Shown here in pieces: positions 44,490 through 53,171 of a stretch of 64,000 nucleotides of DNA (the first letter of the stretch is position 1; each line of letters starts with the position of its first letter). This stretch comes from Polynucleobacter sp. UB-Tiil-W10. GTDB taxonomy: Bacteria; Pseudomonadota; Gammaproteobacteria; Burkholderiales; Burkholderiaceae. Both the position numbers and the translations under genes were made by a program. The DNA lies in the NCBI RefSeq assembly GCF_018881605.1, contig NZ_JACVPZ010000001.1, positions 372,001 through 436,000 on the forward strand. The letters run 5' to 3'. The notes below the pieces were generated by a model that had not been told where the DNA came from, searched no databases, and was given only the letters and a program-made list of their open reading frames with translations.

Positions 44490-46405
44490 GCAAATTTGCT
44501 CTTCAATTTCAGTCGATAACGCTTATCTGACATAGCCAACACGCCACCTAAAGCCATTAGCAAGCAACCACCCCAAATCCAGTCAACAAATGGCTTGTAA
44601 TAAACGCGTACAGCCCAGGACTGATCTCCGAGCTCTTCACCTAAGGACACATAAATGTCACGAGTTAGTCCCGCATTAATCGCCGCCTCAGTCATGGGCA
44701 TTGTTGATGAAAAATAACTTCTCTTCTCTGGATAAAGGCTAATCTGGCCGCTGCCATTCTTTGACAATAGGAATGTGCCACGCATCGCTTGATAATTTGG
44801 GCCAGGAGCGGCATTTACGCCCTGCAGCAAAATTTGATAACCGCCAACACTGACGGTATCGCCAGCGGACATACGCACATCTTTTTCTTCTTGATAAGCG
44901 CCCACCATCGTGACGCCGATGACAAAAACTGCAATCCCCAAATGCGCTATTTGCATACCAATAAAAGAGCGTGTGGGCTTGCCAGCCTTAGCTTGGCGAA
45001 CGATTTGCATGCAGCCCGAAGCAATTACCCAAAAAGCCAGCATGAAACCCATGCCTGCAAGCCAAGTAAATTGACCCATGATCAACGGGATTGCTATACC
45101 CGCGAACAAAGCAACTACGCCCGCTAACCATAAACGCTTAATGATGGTAAGTAAGTTACTTTGCTTCCAGCTCGTCCAAGGCCCAATGCCCATCAATACC
45201 AATAAAGGAACCATGATGGGTACAAATACGCTATTGAAATAAGGAGGGCCGACAGAAATCTTACCGAGATGTAGCGCATCAATCAACAATGGATATAGTG
45301 TGCCCAGCAAAACAGATCCAGCGGACACCACCAAAAATACATTGCCGAGCAAGATAAATGTTTCTCTAGAGCTCAGGCTAAATTTACCGCCCATCGAGCT
45401 CTTAGGCGCACGCCATGCGTACAGCAATAGAGATGAACCAACCACCAGTGACAAAAAGATCAGGATAAAAATGCCGCGTCTTGGGTCAGTTGCGAATGCG
45501 TGCACCGAGGTCAATACACCTGAGCGAACTAAAAAGGTGCCGAGCAGCGATAAGGAGAATGCTGTAATCGCTAGGAGCACGGTCCAACTCTTAAAGCCGC
45601 CGCGCTTTTCGGTAACCGCTAATGAATGCAATAAGGCGGTGCCAACTAGCCAGGGTATGAATGAGGCATTCTCAACAGGGTCCCAGAACCACCATCCACC
45701 CCAACCCAATTCGTAATAAGCCCACCAGGAACCAAGAGCGATTCCCAGGGTCAAGAAAACCCAAGCAGCGGTAGTCCAAGGGCGTGACCAACGCGCCCAA
45801 GCAGCATCTAATCTACCTGACAGTAAAGAGGCAATCGCAAACGCAAAGGCTACTGAGAAACCGACATAACCCATGTACAACATGGGTGGATGAAATACCA
45901 AGCCTGGATCTTGTAGAAGCGGATTCAAGGAGCGGCCATCTTGAGCGGCAGGCAATAAACGTTCAAATGGATTTGAGGTTGTTAAAACGAATAACAGCAA
46001 ACCGCTAGTGACCAAGCCCAATACACCAATGACACGCGCTACCATAAAGTCATCCAATGCTTTAGAGAGTTGCGCTACCAAGATAGTCCAAGTGGCCAGC
46101 AAGAAGATCCATAACAAGAGCGAGCCTTCATGGCCACCCCATACCGCACCCAATCGATAAATCACCGGTAATTGCGAATTGGAGTGCTCAGCAACATAGA
46201 GCACGGAAAAGTCATTGACGTAAAAACTCCAAGCCAATATTCCGAAGGCAATCGCTAGCAATAGAAAAACCGTTTGCGCTGCAGGCCTTGCTAACACCAG
46301 CCAGTCACGGCGGCCGAAGTGCGCGCCCAGCAAAGGCAAAACCCCTTGGATCAAGGCAATGCAAAGTGCCAGAACTAATGCGTAATGCCCAAACTCAGGA
46401 ATCAT
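44486..46405 (-). CDS. ccmF: Heme lyase component CcmF
   Basis: The 639-residue polytopic protein has the tryptophan-rich WWD domain ([20 protein letters not shown]), conserved histidines near it, and a C-terminal periplasmic region. Together with CcmH and CcmI it joins heme to CxxCH sites. The size is normal for the family. It overlaps ccmE and ccmG by 4 bases. Confidence 0.97.
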   Translation of the reverse strand: MIPEFGHYALVLALCIALIQGVLPLLGAHFGRRDWLVLARPAAQTVFLLLAIAFGILAWSFYVNDFSVLYVAEHSNSQLPVIYRLGAVWGGHEGSLLLWIFLLATWTILVAQLSKALDDFMVARVIGVLGLVTSGLLLFVLTTSNPFERLLPAAQDGRSLNPLLQDPGLVFHPPMLYMGYVGFSVAFAFAIASLLSGRLDAAWARWSRPWTTAAWVFLTLGIALGSWWAYYELGWGGWWFWDPVENASFIPWLVGTALLHSLAVTEKRGGFKSWTVLLAITAFSLSLLGTFLVRSGVLTSVHAFATDPRRGIFILIFLSLVVGSSLLLYAWRAPKSSMGGKFSLSSRETFILLGNVFLVVSAGSVLLGTLYPLLIDALHLGKISVGPPYFNSVFVPIMVPLLVLMGIGPWTSWKQSNLLTIIKRLWLAGVVALFAGIAIPLIMGQFTWLAGMGFMLAFWVIASGCMQIVRQAKAGKPTRSFIGMQIAHLGIAVFVIGVTMVGAYQEEKDVRMSAGDTVSVGGYQILLQGVNAAPGPNYQAMRGTFLLSKNGSGQISLYPEKRSYFSSTMPMTEAAINAGLTRDIYVSLGEELGDQSWAVRVYYKPFVDWIWGGCLLMALGGVLAMSDKRYRLKLKSKFA

Positions 46406-46836
46406 TTATTGCTTCCGTTTTTTTGCGCTTGTTCTAAGGCGTGTTTGGCTTCAGGAGGCATGTAGTTCTCATCATGCTTAGCCAATACCTCACTAGCCAC
46501 AAATTCCCCGTTCGCATTCATGCGACCTTGGATCACCGCACCTTTACCTTCTTTAAATAAATCGGGAAGGATGCCTGTATATGCAACTGGAATATCTTTC
46601 ACGAGATCAGTGATCACAAAGTGAACTGTTAGACCGTCACGTTTCAATGAGCCATCCTTAACCATGCCACCAATGCGGAAGGCTTGGCCCTGTGGGGCTT
46701 TACCAGCTGCAACCTCACTTGGGGTGACATACAAGGCGATATTACTATTGAGTGCATTCAAGATTAAAAGCGCGGCAACTCCAATAACAATGAGTGCAGC
46801 AACAATAATGAATGCGCGTTTATATCTAGGCTTCAC
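46402..46836 (-). CDS. ccmE: Periplasmic heme chaperone CcmE
   Basis: The 144-residue protein has one N-terminal membrane anchor and an OB-fold. The heme-binding motif is HDENY (H121, Y125), the normal H-x-x-x-Y form. CcmE covalently carries heme from CcmC to CcmF. It overlaps ccmD and ccmF by 4 bases. Confidence 0.96.
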   Translation of the reverse strand: MKPRYKRAFIIVAALIVIGVAALLILNALNSNIALYVTPSEVAAGKAPQGQAFRIGGMVKDGSLKRDGLTVHFVITDLVKDIPVAYTGILPDLFKEGKGAVIQGRMNANGEFVASEVLAKHDENYMPPEAKHALEQAQKNGSNK

Positions 46837-47021
46837 TTACTAATCTCTTTATCAAACTGCTCTGCTATTTGCTCTTGCCTCAATCTGCGCACGACTGCCC
46901 TAAAACGAGCACGCACAAATAGAGGCTCCAATATCAACACTAGCGCACAAACGCCAAAGCTGCACCATACATACAGAGCATAGCCGCCCATGGCGAAAAA
47001 CTCGGAAGGGCTATTCCACAT
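46833..47021 (-). CDS. ccmD: Heme exporter protein CcmD
   Basis: The 62-residue single-helix protein opens [16 protein letters not shown], the family signature, followed by a basic cytosolic tail. CcmD helps release holo-CcmE from CcmABC. Its ATG shares one base with the ccmC stop (TGATG), and its stop overlaps ccmE by ATGA. Confidence 0.95.
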   Translation of the reverse strand: MWNSPSEFFAMGGYALYVWCSFGVCALVLILEPLFVRARFRAVVRRLRQEQIAEQFDKEISK

Positions 47022-47791
47022 CAGCTTTTCACCTCAATTGATTGTCTCACCCAATCGGCATGGGCTTCACGCTCCAAAATGATTGCCCTCACTCTCATTA
47101 AGGTAACTGCAATGCTGTACATCCAAAGGCACAAAGCCATCAAGAGCATTCCCCACAGCATGGTTTGAGCCATCGCCGGTGCTTTGGTTAAGGAAACGGA
47201 TGCGCCTTGATGCAAGGTATTCCACCATTTCACGGAAAAATAAATAATGGGCACGTTTACCACCCCCACCAATGCCAAGATGGCGCTGGCCTTATCAGCG
47301 CGACGTGGATCATCGATGGATGCTCGTAAGGCAATAAAGCCCAAGTAAAGAAACAAGAGAATCAATTCTGAGGTGAGGCGCGCATCCCAAACCCACCAAG
47401 TGCCCCACATGGGCTTACCCCAAAAGGCGCCTGTCCATAAAGATAAAAATGCCATCCATGCACCTATGGGAGCAAGTGCTTGCGCCATCATTGCTGACAA
47501 GCGAGTATTAAATACCAACCCCAACCCAGCCCATGCAGCCATCACTAAATAAATGACCATCGACATCCAAGAGGCGGGCACATGGATAAAAATAATGCGA
47601 TAGCCTTGGCCTTGAACAGCATCGACCGGCGCAACAAAAAAACTAACCCACAAACCAGCGGCGCCAAACAAAAAAGTTAAAACCCAAAAGAATGGGATGA
47701 GCTTACCCGCCACTGGATAAAAAGTGCTGGGGCTAGATAACTTAAACCAGTTAACCAAGCGGTGATTAGAAAAATTATTTACTTGACTCAT
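47021..47791 (-). CDS. ccmC: Heme exporter/handling protein CcmC
   Basis: A 256-residue, six-helix protein with the WWD-type motif WGTWWVWDARLTSELILLFL and the two flanking histidine regions. CcmC loads heme onto CcmE. It overlaps ccmB by 4 bases. Confidence 0.96.
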   Translation of the reverse strand: MSQVNNFSNHRLVNWFKLSSPSTFYPVAGKLIPFFWVLTFLFGAAGLWVSFFVAPVDAVQGQGYRIIFIHVPASWMSMVIYLVMAAWAGLGLVFNTRLSAMMAQALAPIGAWMAFLSLWTGAFWGKPMWGTWWVWDARLTSELILLFLYLGFIALRASIDDPRRADKASAILALVGVVNVPIIYFSVKWWNTLHQGASVSLTKAPAMAQTMLWGMLLMALCLWMYSIAVTLMRVRAIILEREAHADWVRQSIEVKS

Positions 47792-48453
47792 TCAATCGCA
47801 ATCTTTACTGCTGCGCTACTTACCCAAGGAACAAATGCTAAAGCCAAAATCAATAAAGCGCCTAGTAATGAAAAATGGCCAGATGTATCTAAGCCCACAC
47901 TATTGGCATATACAGCGCCAGCTCCAAAAATAAGTACTGGGACAAATAAGGGCAGTATCAATAAGCTTAGCAAGACGCTGCCACCTCTTACCCCCAAGGT
48001 CAGTGCGGCGCCTATAGAGCCTAGCAAGGATAGCACTGGAGTACCCAATAATAGAGTACCCATCAACACATATAAAGAGCTAGCTTCCAGATCAAACTGA
48101 ATGCCAATAATCGGGGCCAAAAGCACGAGTGGCAAACCGCACACAACCCAATGGGCAATGATTTTTCCAGTCACCAGTAGCACCATTGGCTGGGGCGATA
48201 GAGCGAGTTGCTCTAATGAGCCATCCTGATAGTCTGCCGCAAACATGCGATGCAACCCCAATAAGGTCGACAACAGAGCTGCAACCCAAAGAACACCTGG
48301 TGCAATTTTTCGCAGCAAGCCAGTGTCTGCCCCAATACCCAACGGAAACAGGCTAGTAACCACAACAAAGAAAAATAGGGCTGTGAGCACCTCACTCTTG
48401 CGGCGCATCACTAGGAGTAAATCACGATGAATGATGGCTAACAAAGCATTCAT
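47788..48453 (-). CDS. ccmB: Heme exporter permease CcmB
   Basis: The 221-residue, six-helix permease opens LLAIIHRDLLLVMRRKSEVL and has FAADYQDGSLEQLALSP, a conserved CcmB loop. It is the membrane partner of the ATPase CcmA. It overlaps ccmA and ccmC by 4 bases. Confidence 0.95.
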   Translation of the reverse strand: MNALLAIIHRDLLLVMRRKSEVLTALFFFVVVTSLFPLGIGADTGLLRKIAPGVLWVAALLSTLLGLHRMFAADYQDGSLEQLALSPQPMVLLVTGKIIAHWVVCGLPLVLLAPIIGIQFDLEASSLYVLMGTLLLGTPVLSLLGSIGAALTLGVRGGSVLLSLLILPLFVPVLIFGAGAVYANSVGLDTSGHFSLLGALLILALAFVPWVSSAAVKIAIE

Positions 48454-49097
48454 AAATCAAGCACCTTCATCTGTGGAAGGCTTACCTCTTGATGGCTAGT
48501 GAATACCACTAGCCCACCCTGCTCTAAATGCTCACTAATAAGACCTTGCAAAGCTTGCATCGCATGAATATCCAGCGCATTAAAAGGCTCATCTAAGATC
48601 CACAACTTAGCTTGACGCGTCAGCATGCGAGCCATCAAGACGCGACGCTTCTGCCCAGCCGATAAACAATTCACCGGCAAATACTCACGCCCGCGCAAAC
48701 CAAAACGCCAAAGAGCAGACAAAGCTTTTTCATCAGAGAGCTCGACACCATCAAGGGCGGCATATAGCTGCAGATTTTCGAGAGCAGTAAGGTCTTCTTT
48801 CAAGGCATCACGATGCCCAAGAAATAAAAGTGCACTATGATAGGCTGAGGTGTCTATAGCGATCGACTGGCCACCCCACGCAATCTCTCCCGCCTCTGGC
48901 TTAGATAAACCCGTCAACAGTCTTAATAGACTCGTTTTGCCGACACCATTTTCACCACGGACATGGAGGCATTCTCCGGCTGAGACCGTTAAATTGAGAT
49001 CCTGGAATAAGCGCCTTTCACCACGAACACAACAAAGCGCATGAGCTTCGAGCTTTAAATGCGGCTTGCTGGAGGAGAAGAAGGTATTGGCTGTCAT
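48450..49097 (-). CDS. ccmA: Heme exporter ATP-binding protein CcmA
   Basis: The 215-residue ABC ATPase has Walker A GENGVGKT at 48-55, signature LSAGQKRR and Walker B LWILDEP. I use ATG 49097. A TTG three codons earlier (49106) is possible, and neither has a strong ribosome site. It is the promoter-proximal gene of the nine-gene ccm operon. Confidence 0.95.
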   Translation of the reverse strand: MTANTFFSSSKPHLKLEAHALCCVRGERRLFQDLNLTVSAGECLHVRGENGVGKTSLLRLLTGLSKPEAGEIAWGGQSIAIDTSAYHSALLFLGHRDALKEDLTALENLQLYAALDGVELSDEKALSALWRFGLRGREYLPVNCLSAGQKRRVLMARMLTRQAKLWILDEPFNALDIHAMQALQGLISEHLEQGGLVVFTSHQEVSLPQMKVLDL

Positions 49098-49131
49098 GTA
49101 AGGCAATGGCTTGATTCAAACCACCCCAGGC

Positions 49132-49160
49132 ATTGTCCAAGAGCCTATGGAAGCTGTCAA
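49132..49160 (-). promoter_or_regulatory. Predicted sigma-70 promoter of the ccm operon
   Basis: On the minus strand, TTGACA (49160-49155) and GACAAT (49137-49132) are separated by 17 bases. The -35 is perfect and the -10 matches 4 of 6 consensus bases. It would start transcription near 49125, about 28 bases before the ccmA ATG. Confidence 0.65.
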
Positions 49161-49178
49161 ACCAGCAAAAGTGGAATT

Positions 49179-49194
49179 AAGGGAATATTCCCTT
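49179..49194. promoter_or_regulatory. 16-bp perfect palindrome upstream of the ccm promoter
   Basis: AAGGGAATATTCCCTT is fully self-complementary. It lies 18 bases upstream of the predicted ccm -35 element, in the 195-bp gap between ccmA and the YceI operon end. It may be a regulator binding site. No family is assigned. Confidence 0.45.
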
Positions 49195-49241
49195 TCAATT
49201 CAATTACTTATGAAATTATAAACTGAGTTGGCTGAGAAAGA

Positions 49242-49265
49242 AAAAACCACCCAAAGGTGGTTTTT
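49242..49265 (-). terminator. Terminator of the YceI operon
   Basis: A 10-bp inverted repeat AAAAACCACC / GGTGGTTTTT with a CAAA loop. It lies 26 bases after the end of the YceI gene on the minus strand and its complement gives a U run. Confidence 0.85.
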
Positions 49266-49291
49266 CCATGAAAAGAGCCCAACCGAAGGAT

Positions 49292-49867
49292 TTATTCCTT
49301 TTTAGCCGCCTCAATAGCAATCATGATCGTAACGTCATCACCTACGTTCGGTGCATATTTACCCATATTGAATTCAGTACGCTTCACTTTGGTTTCCGCA
49401 TTAGCACCGCAATACTCCACACCCGTCATTGGATGCTTCTTGCAATCAAAGTTTGTAATTTTTAAGGTCACTGGTTTACTTACACCCTTCAAAGTCAAAA
49501 CGCCTTTTAAAGCCACTGGCTTATCGCCTTTAAAAATCATATCGTTTGACTGAAAGGTAGCAGTAGGAAATTGAGTAGTAGACAAAAAATCTTCGCTTTG
49601 AATGTGGCTATTAAATATGGTGGATCCTGTATCAATAGATTTGGTATCGATCGTAATATCAGCGCTTCCTTTTTTAGCTGCAGGATCAAGCGTTACGGTT
49701 CCATTAACAGTATTGAAGCGACTAGTCTGATTTGAGAAGCCCAAATGGTTGTACTCAAACTGAGCAAAGGTATGGTTTGCATCAGTCGTGTAGGTGGTTG
49801 GGGCTGCAAATACAGCTCCGGTCAATCCAAAGGTTGTAAATAAGGCAATCAGTAACTTTGATTTCAT
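49292..49867 (-). CDS. YceI family periplasmic protein (copy 1)
   Basis: The 191-residue lipocalin-like protein has a signal peptide (ALFTTFGLTGAVFAAP) and the YceI core: TTDANHTFAQFEYNHLGFSN, then SADITIDTKSI and FPTATFQSND. YceI proteins bind polyisoprenoid chains such as quinones. A normal GGAG site is present. It is the last gene of a MarR-headed redox operon and is next to a second, divergent YceI gene. Confidence 0.93.
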   Translation of the reverse strand: MKSKLLIALFTTFGLTGAVFAAPTTYTTDANHTFAQFEYNHLGFSNQTSRFNTVNGTVTLDPAAKKGSADITIDTKSIDTGSTIFNSHIQSEDFLSTTQFPTATFQSNDMIFKGDKPVALKGVLTLKGVSKPVTLKITNFDCKKHPMTGVEYCGANAETKVKRTEFNMGKYAPNVGDDVTIMIAIEAAKKE

Positions 49868-49907
49868 GTGTTTCTCCGTAATAAAAAATAAAACTAAATA
49901 AAAATGT

Positions 49908-50480
49908 TTATGGGTTTAAAACTAAATGCACTTTGACAGGCACTTCATTTGCCACTGCCGAGGTATCTGCCCAATTACCCACGCCCAAACCAAAATCTAA
50001 CCTTAATAACTGGAAGGTGGCATCAAAAACCATTTGCTTGCCTTGGGGCTGGTACTTGGCAGCTATTAGCACTGGCACTGTTTTACCCTTCATCGTGAGT
50101 GCTCCGTGAATTTCAAGACCATCGCTACCAACAACCTTAACTGAGTCACTCACAAAACTCGCATTTGGAAAAGTCTTGGTATTGAACCAATCCTTACCTT
50201 TTGCCTCCTCCTGCAACTCATCACCACCGGCATTAAAGCTAGCGATATCAATAGTGAGATTCGCTTTTGCTTTTTCGGGTTGATCAGGATTAAACGATAC
50301 CTTGCCTGAAAATTTTCCAAAGCCGCCAGAGAGTTTTGAGCCCATCAACTTACTAGTAAAGGTAATCTTGCTTTTACTAGGATCTATAGAAGAGTATTCA
50401 ACTGCATAAGTTGTGCTTGCAAAAGCAATTGTCATCATTACAGCAAACCATTTAATACTCATCAAATAATTTTTACTCAT
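49908..50480 (-). CDS. YceI family periplasmic protein (copy 2)
   Basis: The 190-residue protein has a signal peptide (FAVMMTIAFASTTYAVE) and the YceI pattern SKITFTSKLMGSKLSGGFGK, then LTIDIASFNAG and FPNASFVSD. The ATG at 50480 is chosen for its GGAG spacing of 5; a GTG one codon earlier is possible. It shares a base with the b561 stop (TGATG). Its sequence is only distantly like copy 1, so this is not a recent duplication. Confidence 0.92.
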   Translation of the reverse strand: MSKNYLMSIKWFAVMMTIAFASTTYAVEYSSIDPSKSKITFTSKLMGSKLSGGFGKFSGKVSFNPDQPEKAKANLTIDIASFNAGGDELQEEAKGKDWFNTKTFPNASFVSDSVKVVGSDGLEIHGALTMKGKTVPVLIAAKYQPQGKQMVFDATFQLLRLDFGLGVGNWADTSAVANEVPVKVHLVLNP

Positions 50481-51037
50481 CACTTCTCCAGTTGAGAATC
50501 TTTAGACTTGCAAAAAGACATGCGACTTAAGAGACCATCTTTATCAATCCATTGATGTTTAAATGCTGCTAATACATGAAGCACAACCAAGATCATTAAT
50601 CCATTTGCCAGAAGTTCATGAATCTCTTTCAAAAGATGTCCGAGCGCCTTGTCTTTATCGACTAAATCGGGCAATTCAAATAAACCAAAGTAATTGACGG
50701 TATAGCCTTTAGCTGAACTCATTAACCAACCCACCAGAGGGATTGCTAGCATTAATAAATACAAGGCAAGATGCGTCAATTTCATCACCCATTCTTGCCA
50801 TGCTGGCATTACCAAATTCAGCGGTGGAGCTGGATGAGTAGCACGCCACATCAACCGAAATAGAACCATGAAAAAGATCGTAGTGCCGAGCCATTTGTGC
50901 CAGCTGAGCCAAGAAATTCTGGCCGGACTTAAGGGCATATCATCTATGGCGATAGCAATGGACCAAGTCATGATGATCAGCAGCGCCATCACCCAATGCA
51001 ACAGGATAGCAATGTTGGAGTAACGTGCTTGATTCAT
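50480..51037 (-). CDS. Cytochrome b561 (YodB/CybB type)
   Basis: The 185-residue, four-helix protein has heme-ligand histidines in ILLHWVMALL, WLSWHKWLG and MILVVLHVLAAFKHQW. CybB-type b561 proteins oxidise quinol and can reduce superoxide. It overlaps both the flavodoxin-like gene upstream and the YceI gene downstream by one base. b561-YceI pairs are common and suggest a quinone-linked function. Confidence 0.92.
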   Translation of the reverse strand: MNQARYSNIAILLHWVMALLIIMTWSIAIAIDDMPLSPARISWLSWHKWLGTTIFFMVLFRLMWRATHPAPPLNLVMPAWQEWVMKLTHLALYLLMLAIPLVGWLMSSAKGYTVNYFGLFELPDLVDKDKALGHLLKEIHELLANGLMILVVLHVLAAFKHQWIDKDGLLSRMSFCKSKDSQLEK

Positions 51038-51591
51038 TATCCGCGCAACTGCTCTGTAATTTTTGTAATGCGCTCACCATACAGACGGGCAGTTTCTAGA
51101 TCACCTGCATTCACTTCATCCACACTTGCATCTGAAGGGGTTTGCATCATTGCTCCGGCAAATGAACCCACATAGTTCACATCATCTCGTTTCGCAGACT
51201 TTGCATTTGAAGGCATCAATCCAGTTCCTACCCACACACCGGAATGCTGCATAGCCAAGGTGAAGAAATAATGTAAGGTTGAGTGCTTATCGCCATTCAT
51301 GGTTGCAGAATTCGTAAAACCACCGAATACTTTATCCTTCCACTGCTGAGAAAACCATTGCTTAGAGCTGGCGTCTGCAAACTTCTTAAACTGCCAACTC
51401 ACTGTCCCCATATAGGTTGGCGAACCAAATACGATGGCATCAGCCTCATTTAATGTCGCCCACTGTGCATCGGTAATATTACCTTCGGCATCAATTGCTA
51501 CCAATTCACCATTGGCGCCCTTGGCCACTGCTTCGGCCTGCTTTACGGTGTGGCCATAACCACTATGAAATACCACGGCTACTTTAGTCAT
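51037..51591 (-). CDS. Flavodoxin-fold NAD(P)H:quinone oxidoreductase-like protein (WrbA-related)
   Basis: The 184-residue flavodoxin-like protein has the FMN phosphate loop FHSGYGHT at residues 8-15 and the WrbA-type GSPTYMGTVSWQFKKF. WrbA enzymes make two-electron quinone reductions that avoid semiquinones. The gene follows a MarR gene after 27 bases and couples to the b561 gene by TAATG. Confidence 0.9.
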   Translation of the reverse strand: MTKVAVVFHSGYGHTVKQAEAVAKGANGELVAIDAEGNITDAQWATLNEADAIVFGSPTYMGTVSWQFKKFADASSKQWFSQQWKDKVFGGFTNSATMNGDKHSTLHYFFTLAMQHSGVWVGTGLMPSNAKSAKRDDVNYVGSFAGAMMQTPSDASVDEVNAGDLETARLYGERITKITEQLRG

Positions 51592-51618
51592 TATTTTTTC
51601 TCCTGCTAATTACGTTCA

Positions 51619-52032
51619 TTAAAAGATATCTTTCAGCAGCTTCAGTGATTCTTCAAGCTGCTTTAATTGCTCAGGCGTTAACTTTTTAAAAGCTTGATTC
51701 AAATACTCCAAATGGACTGGAAATACTTTTTCAAATAAGGCCTGACCTTCTTGAGTTAATCCAATCAATTGACTACGGGCATCCTTAGCATTTAACTGTC
51801 GTTGAATTAAGCCCTTTACCTCTAATCGCTCTAATACTCCAGTGAGCGTTCCCTTAGTTACCAGGGTTTTCTCCCCCAACTGCTTACAACTCATTGGCGG
51901 CTGATTACCCAAGGTAGCAATTACATCAAATTGAGTCAACGTTAGCCCCAGCCCCTTGATGTGAGGAGCTGAATAGCGCTCAAATGCTTGGTAGCTTGAT
52001 ACCAAGTTTCTCAGGGAGGGTAAAAAGTTCAT
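51619..52032 (-). CDS. MarR family transcription regulator
   Basis: The 137-residue winged-helix protein contains LTLTQFDVIATLGNQPPMSC, then TLTGVLERLEVKGLIQR (recognition and wing) and the dimer helices at the ends. It is the first gene of the operon with the flavodoxin-like protein, b561 and two YceI genes. The two palindromic AGTACT sites just upstream are candidate self-operators. AGG lies before the ATG. Confidence 0.92.
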   Translation of the reverse strand: MNFLPSLRNLVSSYQAFERYSAPHIKGLGLTLTQFDVIATLGNQPPMSCKQLGEKTLVTKGTLTGVLERLEVKGLIQRQLNAKDARSQLIGLTQEGQALFEKVFPVHLEYLNQAFKKLTPEQLKQLEESLKLLKDIF

Positions 52033-52045
52033 TGTTGACCTATAA

Positions 52046-52072
52046 AGTACTATCTAGGACTATATTAGTACT
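52046..52072. promoter_or_regulatory. Candidate MarR operator: two AGTACT sites 21 bp apart
   Basis: AGTACT at 52046-52051 and again at 52067-52072. The second is the centre of a 12-bp perfect palindrome ATTAGTACTAAT (52064-52075). The 21-bp spacing places both on the same DNA face two turns apart. They lie 14 to 43 bases upstream of the MarR start codon, where the promoter must be. Confidence 0.5.
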
Positions 52073-52192
52073 AATGCAAACTAATTGCAAGATAAAGCTA
52101 ATCCTCTTCAATGAATGAGATTAACCCTTCTTATAAAGCTTGAAAAGCGGTAAGCGCACAGAGGGAAAGGATTTTTCCCTCTATTTAAGGCA

Positions 52193-53164
52193 TTACTCCG
52201 GCTTGATGCCGGCGCTTTTAATGATCTTGCCCCAGCGAACAGATTCCTTCTTTTGAAACACCCCAAATGCCTCCGGACTCATGGCGTAATACTTTGCTCC
52301 TTCTGACTCAAGCTTTTTCTGCACCACCGGTTGTTGCATGATTTTGCTCACTTCATCATGTAACTTTTTCACAATTGCGGGCGGTGTACCAACTGGCGCA
52401 AAAAGACCAATCCAATTCTTCACATCAAATCCTGGCAAAGTTTCACTAATGCTGGGTAAATCCGGCATAGATGGATCTCTGCTTGCGCCAGTGACAGCAA
52501 GACCTCGTAACTTATCGCTTTTTACATAAGGAAGAATAGTTGGCATGGTTGCAAACATCACCTGAGTTTGGCCACCAATTAAATCAGTAATAGCAAGGGC
52601 GTTTCCTTTATAGGGAATGTGCGTCATATCGACCTTCGCAGTCATTACAAAAAGCTCTCCCGCCAAATGACTGGCAGTACCGATACCCCCAGAACCATAG
52701 GACACCTTTCCGGGATTTGCTTTGAGGTAGGCAATTAATTCCGCCACATTTTTAACTGGCAAATTCGGGTTGACTGCTAATAAACCTTCGGCATCAAGTA
52801 CAAAAACTACGGGCACAAAATCTTTTAGTGGGTCATAAGGCATGCTTTTAACCAAATATGGATTAACAGCATGTGTACCAATACTGCCCATGATTAAGGT
52901 GTAGCCGTCTGCTGGTGACTTGGCTACAAAGTCTGCGCCAATATTTCCACCGCCACCAGTCTTGTTTTCAACAATCACTGGCTGCCCAAATGCCTCGCTT
53001 AATCCCTGCGCAATAATTCTGGAGAATCCATCTGCAATGCCACCTGTTGCAAATGGAGAGATGATTTTAATTTGGTGATTGGGGTAGCTACCAGTTTGAG
53101 CGTTTGCAATATGGCAAGTTAAAAAGGCAAAGCTTAGGCCCAAGGCAAATACAATTTTTTTCAT
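52193..53164 (-). CDS. Bug-type periplasmic solute-binding protein
   Basis: The 323-residue receptor has a signal peptide (LGLSFAFLTCHIANAQ) and Bug blocks IKIISPFATGGIADGFSR, VENKTGGGGN and PADGYTL. It ends upstream of an imperfect hairpin at 52160-52182 (AGAGGGAAA / TTTCCCTCT) without a clear U run. It starts 7 bases after the family 3 binding-protein homologue, so the two are probably one transcript with the secreted hydrolase further upstream. Confidence 0.93.
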   Translation of the reverse strand: MKKIVFALGLSFAFLTCHIANAQTGSYPNHQIKIISPFATGGIADGFSRIIAQGLSEAFGQPVIVENKTGGGGNIGADFVAKSPADGYTLIMGSIGTHAVNPYLVKSMPYDPLKDFVPVVFVLDAEGLLAVNPNLPVKNVAELIAYLKANPGKVSYGSGGIGTASHLAGELFVMTAKVDMTHIPYKGNALAITDLIGGQTQVMFATMPTILPYVKSDKLRGLAVTGASRDPSMPDLPSISETLPGFDVKNWIGLFAPVGTPPAIVKKLHDEVSKIMQQPVVQKKLESEGAKYYAMSPEAFGVFQKKESVRWGKIIKSAGIKPE

Positions 53165-53171
53165 ATTATTT

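Noticed and set aside
45300..45716. 138-codon open frame opposite ccmF
   Set aside because: Antisense to the conserved WWD region of ccmF; no motif or ribosome site.
52160..52182. Hairpin after the Bug gene at 52193 as a terminator
   Set aside because: The 9-bp stem is there but the minus strand continues GTGCGC with no U run, so it is noted only as a stem-loop.
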